The notes beneath the pieces are model-generated. The model was not told the origin of the DNA, did not search any database, and was given only the letters and a program-made list of their open reading frames with translations. Both the position numbers and the translations under genes were made by a program. Positions 1 to 6,065 of a stretch of 10,107 nt of DNA are shown in pieces; positions within the stretch are counted from its first letter, which is position 1; the number at the start of each line of letters is the position of its first letter. The DNA comes from Bacteroidia bacterium (GTDB lineage Bacteria > Bacteroidota > Bacteroidia > B-17B0 > Aurantibacillaceae): positions 1 through 10,107 of the forward strand of contig JACMLS010000893.1 of NCBI GenBank assembly GCA_014379485.1. Direction: 5' to 3'.

Positions 1-37
1 CACGAAAAATAATACGGACAGAATAGATGGGCAGTAA

Positions 38-159
38 CTAACGGCACTTAAAAAAAATGGCGTGGGGAGTGGGAATATAAACAGTTGTGCATTTAATAAA
101 CATTGTGCGGGCAGACAGTTTAGTGTGCAAAGCCGTCACTTCTTTAAGCAAACCGTTAG
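38..159 (+). other. attC-like imperfect inverted repeat (candidate integron cassette recombination site)
   Basis: Seen directly: CTAACGG (38-44) is a perfect inverted match to CCGTTAG (153-159). After unpaired CA (45-46) and CAAA (149-152), CTTAAA (47-52) pairs with TTTAAG (143-148). Further in, TGGCG (58-62) pairs with CGTCA (134-138) with one G-T pair. This outer box, short unequal spacer, inner box and long variable centre, about 122 bp in all, is the layout of integron attC sites. The right box reads GTTAGGG against the consensus GTTRRRY, and the left reads AACTAAC against RYYYAAC, so each is off at one position. The next gene starts 23 bp later, as cassette genes often do. No integrase gene is in the window. 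It could also be an unrelated hairpin or a decayed repeat. Confidence 0.35.
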
Positions 160-182
160 GGCAATTACAAAACGACAGACAT

Positions 183-1019
183 TTGAAACAATTTATCATA
201 TCCTTCGCTTTCCTGACAGTGTATCTTCCGACAATTCTGTTCGCACAGACAAATAGGACTGATTGGCAAAAAATGAATCTGAAAGGGAAAGTTAAATCCC
301 TTACTGAAATTCAATATAAAACTGCGATAATATCCGGGAAAGTTCAAAAACAATATAAAGGACAATGGACAAAATATTCATTCAACGAAAAAGGTTTTTT
401 AATTGAAAAGACAGATTTTGAACCGAATAAGAGATCTCACTATCATTACGACAGTTTAGGAAAATTAATTTCTATGAAAAATTATGGGAGAGACAGCTCC
501 CTCACCTCTACCCACACTTTCAAATATGACAGTGCCGGAAATCAGGTTGAGGACAATATAGAAAATGTAAATGCTGCTGATAAAGGACATAATGCTAAAT
601 ACATTTATAAATATGACGAAAAAAGAAATTGCATTGAAATGAGTGGATTCAATAGCAAAGGAATTTATTTTACAAAATACTCTTACAAATACAACAGCGC
701 AGGCAATAAAATTGAAGAAATCTGGTTTAAGGCAAACGGAGACACTATACACACCTACACATATAAATATAATGGCAAGGGAAATAAAATTGAGGAGCAC
801 TACAAATACACTTCAAATGGCGGTGGTAAAAATAAAACTATATATAAATATGATAGTAAAGGAAGTCTTATTGAAGAAAATTGGGGCGGGACAGAAGGTA
901 ATGTTATTGAAAAGGTCACTTACACACCAGACAATAATTTCAACTGGATAAAAAAAATTACGACCGAGAACAAAGAACCTTCGTCTATTACAGAAAGAGA
1001 GATTGAATATTTTAAGTGA
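183..1019 (+). CDS. secreted YD/RHS-like repeat protein
   Basis: 278 aa from a TTG start at 183. This start places a clean signal peptide at the N-terminus: K2, a hydrophobic run from about 4 to 20, then LFAQ with likely cleavage near residues 21-22. The frame's only earlier ATG (87) lies inside the upstream inverted repeat and would bury the signal, and the next in-frame ATG (273) would remove it. The mature part is a tandem array of about 26-residue units with the core (Y/F)K-Y-(D/N)-x-x-G-N-x-(I/V)-E. The aromatic before the Asp/Asn falls at about 67, 89, 115, 144, 170, 196 and 223. The C-terminus (NWIKKI, then REIEYF) resembles the end of other Bacteroidota YD-repeat exported proteins. 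The likely location is periplasm or cell surface. The substrate or partner is unknown. It lacks the size and toxin tip of true RHS polymorphic toxins. It stands alone between hairpin-rich spacers. Confidence 0.72.
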   Translation: MKQFIISFAFLTVYLPTILFAQTNRTDWQKMNLKGKVKSLTEIQYKTAIISGKVQKQYKGQWTKYSFNEKGFLIEKTDFEPNKRSHYHYDSLGKLISMKNYGRDSSLTSTHTFKYDSAGNQVEDNIENVNAADKGHNAKYIYKYDEKRNCIEMSGFNSKGIYFTKYSYKYNSAGNKIEEIWFKANGDTIHTYTYKYNGKGNKIEEHYKYTSNGGGKNKTIYKYDSKGSLIEENWGGTEGNVIEKVTYTPDNNFNWIKKITTENKEPSSITEREIEYFK

Positions 1020-1030
1020 ACTCCGTTGAC

Positions 1031-1148
1031 AGTTTTGTCGGGTGACGGTTCCCCGTAAATCATTTCGCAGGACAATGATCTCTGTCTCGAGAGCAGGTTT
1101 CTTCGCCATCAAATTTTTTTTAAGGAGACGGTCACGCCAGACAAAACT
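1031..1148. repeat. long imperfect inverted repeat, about 17-bp arms
   Basis: AGTTTTGTC (1031-1039) pairs perfectly with GACAAAACT (1140-1148). GG (1040-1041) pairs with CC (1137-1138), and GTGAC (1042-1046) pairs with GTCAC (1131-1135). Two single bases, A1139 and G1136, bulge from the right arm. The spacer between arms is about 84 nt and contains an A-T tract at 1111-1123. It begins 11 nt after the YD-repeat stop. The spacer is too long for an intrinsic terminator. Single-base bulges on one arm recall attC sites, but no GTTRRRY box borders it. It could be a decayed miniature element, an RNA hairpin or a cassette tail. Confidence 0.45.
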
Positions 1149-1182
1149 ACCCGTGGCAATGCGGGCTACCATCTTAAAACAA

Positions 1183-1282
1183 TGTAACTGCAATCAATTA
1201 TCTTTGTTCTAGCGGACAGAGAAGTGGAAGTGCTCCGAAATGCCGCACTTCGCAAGCCCACGGAACGTTACAATCAATTTTC
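1183..1282. repeat. hairpin block bounded by inverted TGTAAC/GTTACA and a 12-bp direct repeat
   Basis: Three nested signals are visible. TGTAAC (1183-1188) is the inverted match of GTTACA (1267-1272). GTTC (1206-1209) pairs with GAAC (1263-1266), and GAAGTGC (1227-1233) pairs perfectly with GCACTTC (1245-1251) across an 11-nt loop. CAATCAATTATC (1191-1202) is repeated as CAATCAATTTTC (1271-1282), 11 of 12 identical. The GAAGTG unit also occurs twice in a row (1221-1232). A hairpin core between direct repeats fits a small non-autonomous element with a target duplication, or a second attC-like site. Neither is proven. Confidence 0.35.
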
Positions 1283-1342
1283 ACCCTCCAATTGAGTTGC
1301 CTACACCTTCGCATTTTTGAAACCATTCAGAAAAAAATAATT

Positions 1343-3376
1343 CTAAAACAATCCCTCAAGCGTTTCATCGTCCACCAGATTTGCTAACGTAACCTTTAAA
1401 TTGGGAGTACGTTCCATCTCACGTTTAATCGCAAAATTTGCTTCTTTGTTTCTTGCCCAGCTTCTACGCGCAATGCCGTTGTTTACATCCCAAAATAACA
1501 TGGAACGTAATTTTCTTTCTGCATCTGCAGTTCCATCCAGCACCAAACCAAAACCTCCGTTCATTACTTCGCCCCAGCCTACTCCGCCGCCGTTGTGCAA
1601 ACTAACCCAGGTTGCACCACGAAAAGAATCGCCCACAAAATTCTGCACGGCCATGTCTGCTGTGAATTGAGAGCCGTCGTAAATATTACTGGTTTCGCGG
1701 TAAGGAGAATCTGTACCTGAAACATCGTGGTGATCTCTTCCTAAAACAACGGGAGCAGAAATTTTTCCTTCGGCAATTGCTTTGTTCATTGCCTCAGAAA
1801 TTTTTATGCGCGCTTCTGCGTCGGCATATAAAATTCTGGCCTGCGAACCAACAACTAAATTATTTTCTGTTGCATCTTTTATCCAGGTAATGTTATCCAT
1901 CAGCTGCTGCTTAATTTCGGGTGGCGAAGTTTTATACATTTCTTCCAACACACCTAAAGCAATTTTATCTGTAACAGCTAAATCAGATTTATCTGCAGAT
2001 GTACACACCCAACGAAAAGGGCCAAAACCATAATCAAAACACATGGGCCCTAAAATATCCTGCACGTAAGATTTGTATTTAAAAGTTCCGTCTTCATTTA
2101 CAATATCAGCCCCTGCCCTGCTCGCTTCAAGCAAAAAAGCATTTCCGTAATCAAAGAAATACATATTATTTGCTGCTAATTTATTTACAGCGTTTGCATG
2201 GCGAACTAAAGATTGTTGCACATGTTTTTTAAATTCTGCAGGATCTTCGGCCATCATTTTATTCGATTCTTCCAATGAAAGACCAACCGGATAATAACCG
2301 CCGGCCCAGGGATTGTGCAGTGAGGTCTGATCTGAACCAATATCCACTTTCATGTTTTCTTTCACCAATCTTTCCCACAGATCAACAACATTTCCCTGGT
2401 AAGCAATAGAGGTTGCCTCTTTTTTTTCCTGAACATATTTTATGCGCGTAACCAATTCATCAAGGTTTTCATAAACTTCATCTACCCAACCTTGAGAATG
2501 GCGTGTATGTGTTGCCTTTGGATTTATTTCTGCAATAACAGCAACAAGACCTGCAATTTTTGCAGCCTTTGGTTGCGCGCCACTCATTCCGCCCAAACCG
2601 CAAGACACAAAAAGTTTTCCTCTTATATCTTCTTCGTTTTCAGAAATTTTTCTGGCTGCGTTCATTACAGTAATTGTTGTTCCGTGCACAATTCCCTGTG
2701 GGCCAATGTACATAAACGAACCCGCTGTCATTTGTCCGTACTGCGTTACGCCCAATGCATTAAATTTTTCCCAGTCATCAGGCTTGCTGTAATTCGGAAT
2801 CATCATTCCATTTGTAACAATTACTCGTGGAGAATCTTTGTGCGATGGAAACAAACCGAGCGAATGACCTGAGTACAAAACAAGCGTTTGCTCATCTGTC
2901 ATTGTTGCGAGATATTGCATTGCCAAAAGATATTGTGCCCAGTTTTGAAACACAGCACCATTGCCACCATACGTAATTAATTCGTGCGGATGTTGCGCCA
3001 CTGCATAATCTAAATTGTTACTGAGCATATGCATAATTGCCGCAGCTTGCTTTGACTGATGCGGATATTCTAAAATTGGGCGTGCAAAAATTTTATAATC
3101 CGGGCGAAAACGATACATGTAAATTCTTCCGTATGTTTTTAGCTCTGCTGCAAATTCTTTAGCAAGCACCGCATGAAATTTTTCAGGAAAATACCTGAGT
3201 GCATTTCTTACTGCCAATTTTTTTTCTGCCACATTCAGAATATCTTTTCTTTTTGGGGCGTGATTTACGCTTGCATCAAAATCTTTTTGCGGAGGAAGAA
3301 AATCGGGAATGCCGTTTAAAACTAAAGAAGAAAATTCTTCTTTGCTGATATTTTTTGTTGATTGCGAAACACTCAT
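1343..3376 (-). CDS. hutU: urocanate hydratase (urocanase)
   Basis: 677 aa. Urocanase hydrates trans-urocanate to 4-imidazolone-5-propionate, the second step of histidine degradation, in the cytoplasm and with tightly bound NAD+. Conserved blocks are easy to see: YGGNGAVFQNW (136-146), YSGHSLGLFPSH (168-179), ALGVTQYGQMTAGS with IGPQGIVHGT (207-233), the glycine-rich NAD-binding stretch FVSCGLGGMSGAQPKA (256-271), GSDQTSLHNP (347-356), GFGPFRWVCTS (450-460), GRDHHDVSGTDSP (546-558) and SLHNGGGVGWGEVMNGG (592-608). The length matches the roughly 670-680 aa form rather than the roughly 555 aa Pseudomonas type. I chose the ATG at 3376 because it gives the family length; an in-frame ATG at 3451 would add 25 unrelated residues. 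No hutH, hutI or hutG is adjacent, so the pathway partners must be elsewhere if they are present. Confidence 0.96.
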   Translation of the reverse strand: MSVSQSTKNISKEEFSSLVLNGIPDFLPPQKDFDASVNHAPKRKDILNVAEKKLAVRNALRYFPEKFHAVLAKEFAAELKTYGRIYMYRFRPDYKIFARPILEYPHQSKQAAAIMHMLSNNLDYAVAQHPHELITYGGNGAVFQNWAQYLLAMQYLATMTDEQTLVLYSGHSLGLFPSHKDSPRVIVTNGMMIPNYSKPDDWEKFNALGVTQYGQMTAGSFMYIGPQGIVHGTTITVMNAARKISENEEDIRGKLFVSCGLGGMSGAQPKAAKIAGLVAVIAEINPKATHTRHSQGWVDEVYENLDELVTRIKYVQEKKEATSIAYQGNVVDLWERLVKENMKVDIGSDQTSLHNPWAGGYYPVGLSLEESNKMMAEDPAEFKKHVQQSLVRHANAVNKLAANNMYFFDYGNAFLLEASRAGADIVNEDGTFKYKSYVQDILGPMCFDYGFGPFRWVCTSADKSDLAVTDKIALGVLEEMYKTSPPEIKQQLMDNITWIKDATENNLVVGSQARILYADAEARIKISEAMNKAIAEGKISAPVVLGRDHHDVSGTDSPYRETSNIYDGSQFTADMAVQNFVGDSFRGATWVSLHNGGGVGWGEVMNGGFGLVLDGTADAERKLRSMLFWDVNNGIARRSWARNKEANFAIKREMERTPNLKVTLANLVDDETLEGLF

Positions 3377-3401
3377 TTGCCTGAAATTTAATTTACAGGT
3401 G

Positions 3402-3409
3402 CAAAGTTC
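3402..3409 (-). promoter_or_regulatory. possible Bacteroidota-type -7 element for hutU
   Basis: On the minus strand this reads GAACTTTG, one base from the Bacteroidota -7 consensus TAnnTTTG, and is followed by CA. It sits about 25 nt upstream of the chosen hutU ATG, a usual leader length. The expected -33 region (around 3428-3436) is T-rich (TTCTTTCTT) without an exact TTTG. The placement supports transcription starting after the upstream ATG at 3451 is excluded. Confidence 0.35.
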
Positions 3410-3488
3410 TGAAAAAAACGCAGATAAGAAAGAAGCAGATTTTTCTTGCAAATTAAACAGGAAATGCCTTACTTATCCCTTTGAATTT

Positions 3489-3505
3489 TGATAATAATAT
3501 TATCA
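3489..3505. promoter_or_regulatory. perfect 17-bp palindrome in the hutU / Bro-N divergent spacer (candidate operator)
   Basis: TGATAATA (3489-3496) and TATTATCA (3498-3505) are perfect inverted repeats around a single central A. The element lies 29 bp before the Bro-N gene start and about 113 bp before the hutU start, so it is better placed to control the Bro-N gene. Its A+T richness makes a chance palindrome more likely than in mixed sequence. A TTTG (3487-3490) and TAAGTTTT (3514-3521) pair nearby loosely resemble a promoter that the palindrome would overlap. Confidence 0.35.
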
Positions 3506-3533
3506 TTTATAAATAAGTTTTTGAAAAGGAATT

Positions 3534-4397
3534 ATGGGACACATAAAATTATTTGAAAGCAAAAAAATCCGCTCGGTTTGGAACGAGAAGGAGCAGAAGT
3601 GGTATTTTGCCGTTATTGACGTAATAGAAATTCTGTCTGAAAGCAGTAATCCTAGACGGTACTGGAGTGATCTAAAGATAAAACTGAAGCAGGAAGGGGT
3701 AATTCAGTTGTACGAATTTATCGTACAACTGAAACTAAAGTCTTCTGACGGAAAAAAATATAATACTGATTGCACTCATACACAGGGACTTTTACGAATT
3801 ATTCAATCCATTCCTTCGCCTAAAGCTGAACCCTTTAAACAATGGTTGGCTAAAGTAGGAAATGACAGGCTTGAAGAAATTGAAAACCCTGAATTAGCTA
3901 TACAGCGTACAAGAGAGCTTTATAAATTAAAAGGTTATCCTGAAGATTGGATCGAGAAGCGAATGCGCAGTATTGCAATTCGCGAGGAATTAACTGACGA
4001 ATGGAGCAAACGGGGCGTAAAAGAAAAAGTTGAGTATGCAATTCTCACCGCGGAAATTTCATTAGCGACTTTCGGATTAAAGCCTTCTGATTACAAAGAT
4101 CTGAAAGGCCTGGACAAAGAAAATCTCCGCGATCACATGAGTGACCTGGAGTTAATTTTTTCAATGTTAGGAGAAGCGTCCTCCACAGAAATTGTAAAGA
4201 CGACAAATCCCTTAGGTTTTAAGGAAAATAAAGTTGCTGCAAAAGCCGGAGGAAAAATTGCGGGAAACGCAAGAAAAGAACTGGAATCCAAAACCGGAAA
4301 AAAAATTGTGTCACCGAAAAATTTTCTCACAACAGAACAACAACTAAAAAATCTGGAAAACAAGAAAATAAAAAAGTTGAAAGGAAAAAAGAAATGA
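3534..4397 (+). CDS. Bro-N domain protein, DinD / phage antirepressor-like
   Basis: 287 aa, with AAAAGGA (3524-3530) just before the ATG. Residues 1-105 form a Bro-N domain: KLFESKKIRSVWNEKEQKWY, then FAVIDVIEIL, SSNPRRYWSDLK (37-48), TDCTHTQGLLRIIQSIPSPK (78-97) and EPFKQWLAK (99-107). Bro-N is a DNA-binding domain of baculovirus BRO and phage antirepressor proteins. Residues 160-265 match the C-terminal half usual in bacterial DinD/antirepressor-type proteins: VEYAILTAEISLATFG, LRDHMSDLELIFSMLGEAS, AAKAGGKIAGNARKELESKT and VSPKNFL. The tail (270-287) is Lys-rich. No prophage gene is nearby, so it may be a domesticated regulator or a DNA-damage-linked protein. A perfect palindrome upstream could be its own binding site (inference). 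Its stop codon touches the stop of the opposing DUF5522 gene. Confidence 0.85.
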   Translation: MGHIKLFESKKIRSVWNEKEQKWYFAVIDVIEILSESSNPRRYWSDLKIKLKQEGVIQLYEFIVQLKLKSSDGKKYNTDCTHTQGLLRIIQSIPSPKAEPFKQWLAKVGNDRLEEIENPELAIQRTRELYKLKGYPEDWIEKRMRSIAIREELTDEWSKRGVKEKVEYAILTAEISLATFGLKPSDYKDLKGLDKENLRDHMSDLELIFSMLGEASSTEIVKTTNPLGFKENKVAAKAGGKIAGNARKELESKTGKKIVSPKNFLTTEQQLKNLENKKIKKLKGKKK

Positions 4398-4589
4398 TCA
4401 GGGTTTATTTTCGTTATTTTTTTTATCAAACAAACCCGTCTTTTTATTATAACCGTAAGGACAATGTTTGCACCCGCTCTTGCAGCAGTAGCCGCGTTTT
4501 AAATGGTATTTTTCTGTAAACACAACAAAGCCTTCTTCGCTCATGTAATAATCGTCAGGATCAAGGTTATTGAATTTCTCGCTGAACAT
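4398..4589 (-). CDS. DUF5522 Cys-rich small protein
   Basis: 63 aa. The core runs from DPDDYYMSEEGFVVFTEKYH (10-29) to RGYCCKSGCKHCPYGY (33-48). Four cysteines in a CC-x3-C-x2-C arrangement next to HCPYG are the mark of the DUF5522 family, which suggests metal binding, though no activity is established. The C-terminus is Lys/Asn-rich and variable. The start lies 3 nt after the stop of the upstream gene (TAA, GAA, ATG), so it is the last gene of the minus-strand operon and is probably translated by coupling. Its stop directly abuts that of the opposing Bro-N gene. The length is normal for the family and nothing looks truncated. Confidence 0.85.
   Translation of the reverse strand: MFSEKFNNLDPDDYYMSEEGFVVFTEKYHLKRGYCCKSGCKHCPYGYNKKTGLFDKKNNENKP
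4401..4437. terminator. possible bidirectional terminator between convergent genes
   Basis: GGGTTT (4401-4406) pairs with AAACCC (4432-4437) over a 25-nt A+T-rich interval that includes an eight-T run. On the plus strand it is followed by GTCTTTTTATT (to 4448), and on the minus strand by TGATCATTTCTTTTTTCC, so a T-rich tract follows in both directions. It overlaps the 3' end of the DUF5522 gene, which is needed because the two convergent genes have no spacer. The 6-bp stem is short and the loop is long, so confidence is limited. Confidence 0.35.
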
Positions 4590-4592
4590 TTC

Positions 4593-6065
4593 TTATCGTG
4601 CTTCAGATTTTTCTTTAACCCAGTTTACAAGATCAAAGCCATAAAGAATGTCGTTTTGTTTATTCTTTTTCAACTCTGCTTCAAGCGCTGTCTTTAATCC
4701 AGCAAAAATTGTTCTCACTTTTTCTTTCTGTGTTGAGTTGTTGATCTTCTTCATTTCCCTGAAAAAGATGAACTCGTAATTTTCTTCAGGTTTTCTTTTA
4801 GAGAGCATTCGTTCAAAACTACGGATGTTTGAAATGAGCACATCTGTTTCGCCGATCTCGTAATTGGCAATCAGGTTAACAAGCATTGCGGGTCTGAAGA
4901 CGGAATTGTTGAAGAGAAAATCTGTGCCGGCAATAATTCTATTACTCCACCTAAGAGCCTCCGGATAATTTTTTATCTGCAACAAACAAATACAGATAGA
5001 GTAATACAAACTGCTTAAAATAACATTGTTCTTTACAGGAATTTGTTTGAGCGAATTGGTAATATACGGTAATACTTTTGTGATCTTATCATACTCCTTG
5101 AACTGGATGATCTTATAAACAGATAAACTTGCAAAGCGAACAGAAATATAGTGCGAGAGCGAGTGGGAATTTGTTTTATAATCACGGAAAAGAAGAGAAT
5201 ATTTCCCGAACTCTTTTTCTCTTTCTGTTCTTACACAACAAACCAGATAATTATTCAACGAAACAAGGTAGCGGTATTCATCTTTTTTTATTAAGGTTGC
5301 GCTACGCGAATAAATATCCATTATCCCCTTGATCTCTTTATAAAAATTTTCGTGCTCGCTATGATTGTAAAAATAAAACAAGCGCGCATTTTTCAGCAAC
5401 AAAACCGCGTCTTCGTTTTTTGAATCGTCTTTAAGTTCTGTGTCTATCTCATTCAACACTTCATCATACTCATCTTTCTTATCGGCAACTCTTGAAGCTC
5501 CCTTTTCTTTATCTACTTTTTTCATGCTTTCAAGCGAGAGTCTTGCAGAAACAATTTCATCAAGCTGCTTAAGACTTTCAAATTCTTCTTTTGCTATAAG
5601 AATATAATCGCTCATAAGATTAGTATCGCCGCTACGGTTGCGCACCTGGTATTTTAAATCGAGTAACCGTAACAACTCAGGTTGTAAATGAAATTTCTTT
5701 GCAATCTTTTCTGCACGTTCCAGGTTTTCCATTGCAACCTGATACTCTCCTTTCTCCAAAAAAATTTCTGTAAGTCGTGTATAACGCTTTACTTGTGCGG
5801 CCCATGAATCGTTATCATGATATTGCAACAAAGCTTTATGAAGCAGCAGCAATAAATACTGTTTTGTTCTTGGAAGATTTTTTACTTTGTGAACCGATTT
5901 TAGTTCTTTATCATCCACTTCTTTATCGTTAAGAATAATATCAAACAATTTAAGATAAGAATTATCTGATTCAGCCACATGTCTTTTAGCGAAAAGGCGA
6001 AAATACCTTAACTCATGAGAGTCCAGAGAACGAATGGTATAATATAATTCTTCAGGCTTTTTCAT
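4593..6065 (-). CDS. helical TPR-like protein of unknown function
   Basis: 490 aa, with no signal peptide and no membrane segment, so probably cytoplasmic. The N-terminus (ELYYTIRSLDSHELRYFRLF, 6-25) and the following SYLKLFDIILND form a conserved-looking helical start seen in uncharacterised Bacteroidota proteins. A TPR-like helix pair is clear at about 95-128 (RLTEIFLEKGEYQVAMENLE), and the rest is regularly spaced amphipathic helix consistent with a TPR/solenoid scaffold. A highly charged stretch lies near 187-215. No catalytic motif is recognisable. Its ATG overlaps the TGA of the SDR gene (ATGA), and the DUF5522 gene follows after 3 nt, so all three are probably co-translated. The role is unknown; a protein-interaction scaffold is an inference from the fold type. 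Confidence 0.8.
   Translation of the reverse strand: MKKPEELYYTIRSLDSHELRYFRLFAKRHVAESDNSYLKLFDIILNDKEVDDKELKSVHKVKNLPRTKQYLLLLLHKALLQYHDNDSWAAQVKRYTRLTEIFLEKGEYQVAMENLERAEKIAKKFHLQPELLRLLDLKYQVRNRSGDTNLMSDYILIAKEEFESLKQLDEIVSARLSLESMKKVDKEKGASRVADKKDEYDEVLNEIDTELKDDSKNEDAVLLLKNARLFYFYNHSEHENFYKEIKGIMDIYSRSATLIKKDEYRYLVSLNNYLVCCVRTEREKEFGKYSLLFRDYKTNSHSLSHYISVRFASLSVYKIIQFKEYDKITKVLPYITNSLKQIPVKNNVILSSLYYSICICLLQIKNYPEALRWSNRIIAGTDFLFNNSVFRPAMLVNLIANYEIGETDVLISNIRSFERMLSKRKPEENYEFIFFREMKKINNSTQKEKVRTIFAGLKTALEAELKKNKQNDILYGFDLVNWVKEKSEAR

Larger units (their letters stand above)
1020..1342. other. 323-bp intergenic region with tandem hairpin blocks
   Basis: No convincing gene lies between the YD-repeat stop and the hutU stop. 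The region is locally richer in G+C than the flanking gene and holds two separate foldable blocks (about 1031-1148 and 1183-1282, listed separately). A small stem TCAATT/AATTGA (1274-1279 with 1290-1295) also lies downstream of hutU on the minus strand, but without a following T-run. I see no tRNA, rRNA fragment or recognisable riboswitch. A minus-strand open frame crosses 813-1193, but it runs antisense into the YD gene and shows no domain. Confidence 0.6.

Noticed and set aside
87..182. ATG start at 87 for the YD-repeat gene.
   Set aside because: The extension lies inside the attC-like repeat, is not signal-like and would put the hydrophobic signal segment in the interior.
813..1193. Minus-strand open frame of 126 codons spanning the end of the YD gene and the spacer.
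   Set aside because: It runs antisense into the YD-repeat gene, shows no recognisable domain, and the part outside the gene lies in the inverted-repeat block. It is better explained as chance.
1227..1251. GAAGTGC/GCACTTC hairpin as an intrinsic terminator for either flanking gene.
   Set aside because: No T-run follows on either strand, and it lies more than 200 nt beyond the YD stop.
3377..3451. N-terminal extension of hutU to the ATG at 3451.
   Set aside because: It adds 25 unrelated residues beyond the family length and would place the likely promoter element within the coding sequence.
3487..3521. TTTG ... TAAGTTTT as the Bro-N promoter.
   Set aside because: The spacing is loose (23 nt) and the predicted leader would be only a few nucleotides, too weak to list as its own feature.
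4133..4429. Minus-strand open frame opposite the 3' half of the Bro-N gene.
   Set aside because: It is a low-complexity Phe/Ser-rich shadow of the Lys-rich reading frame, overlapping both real genes.
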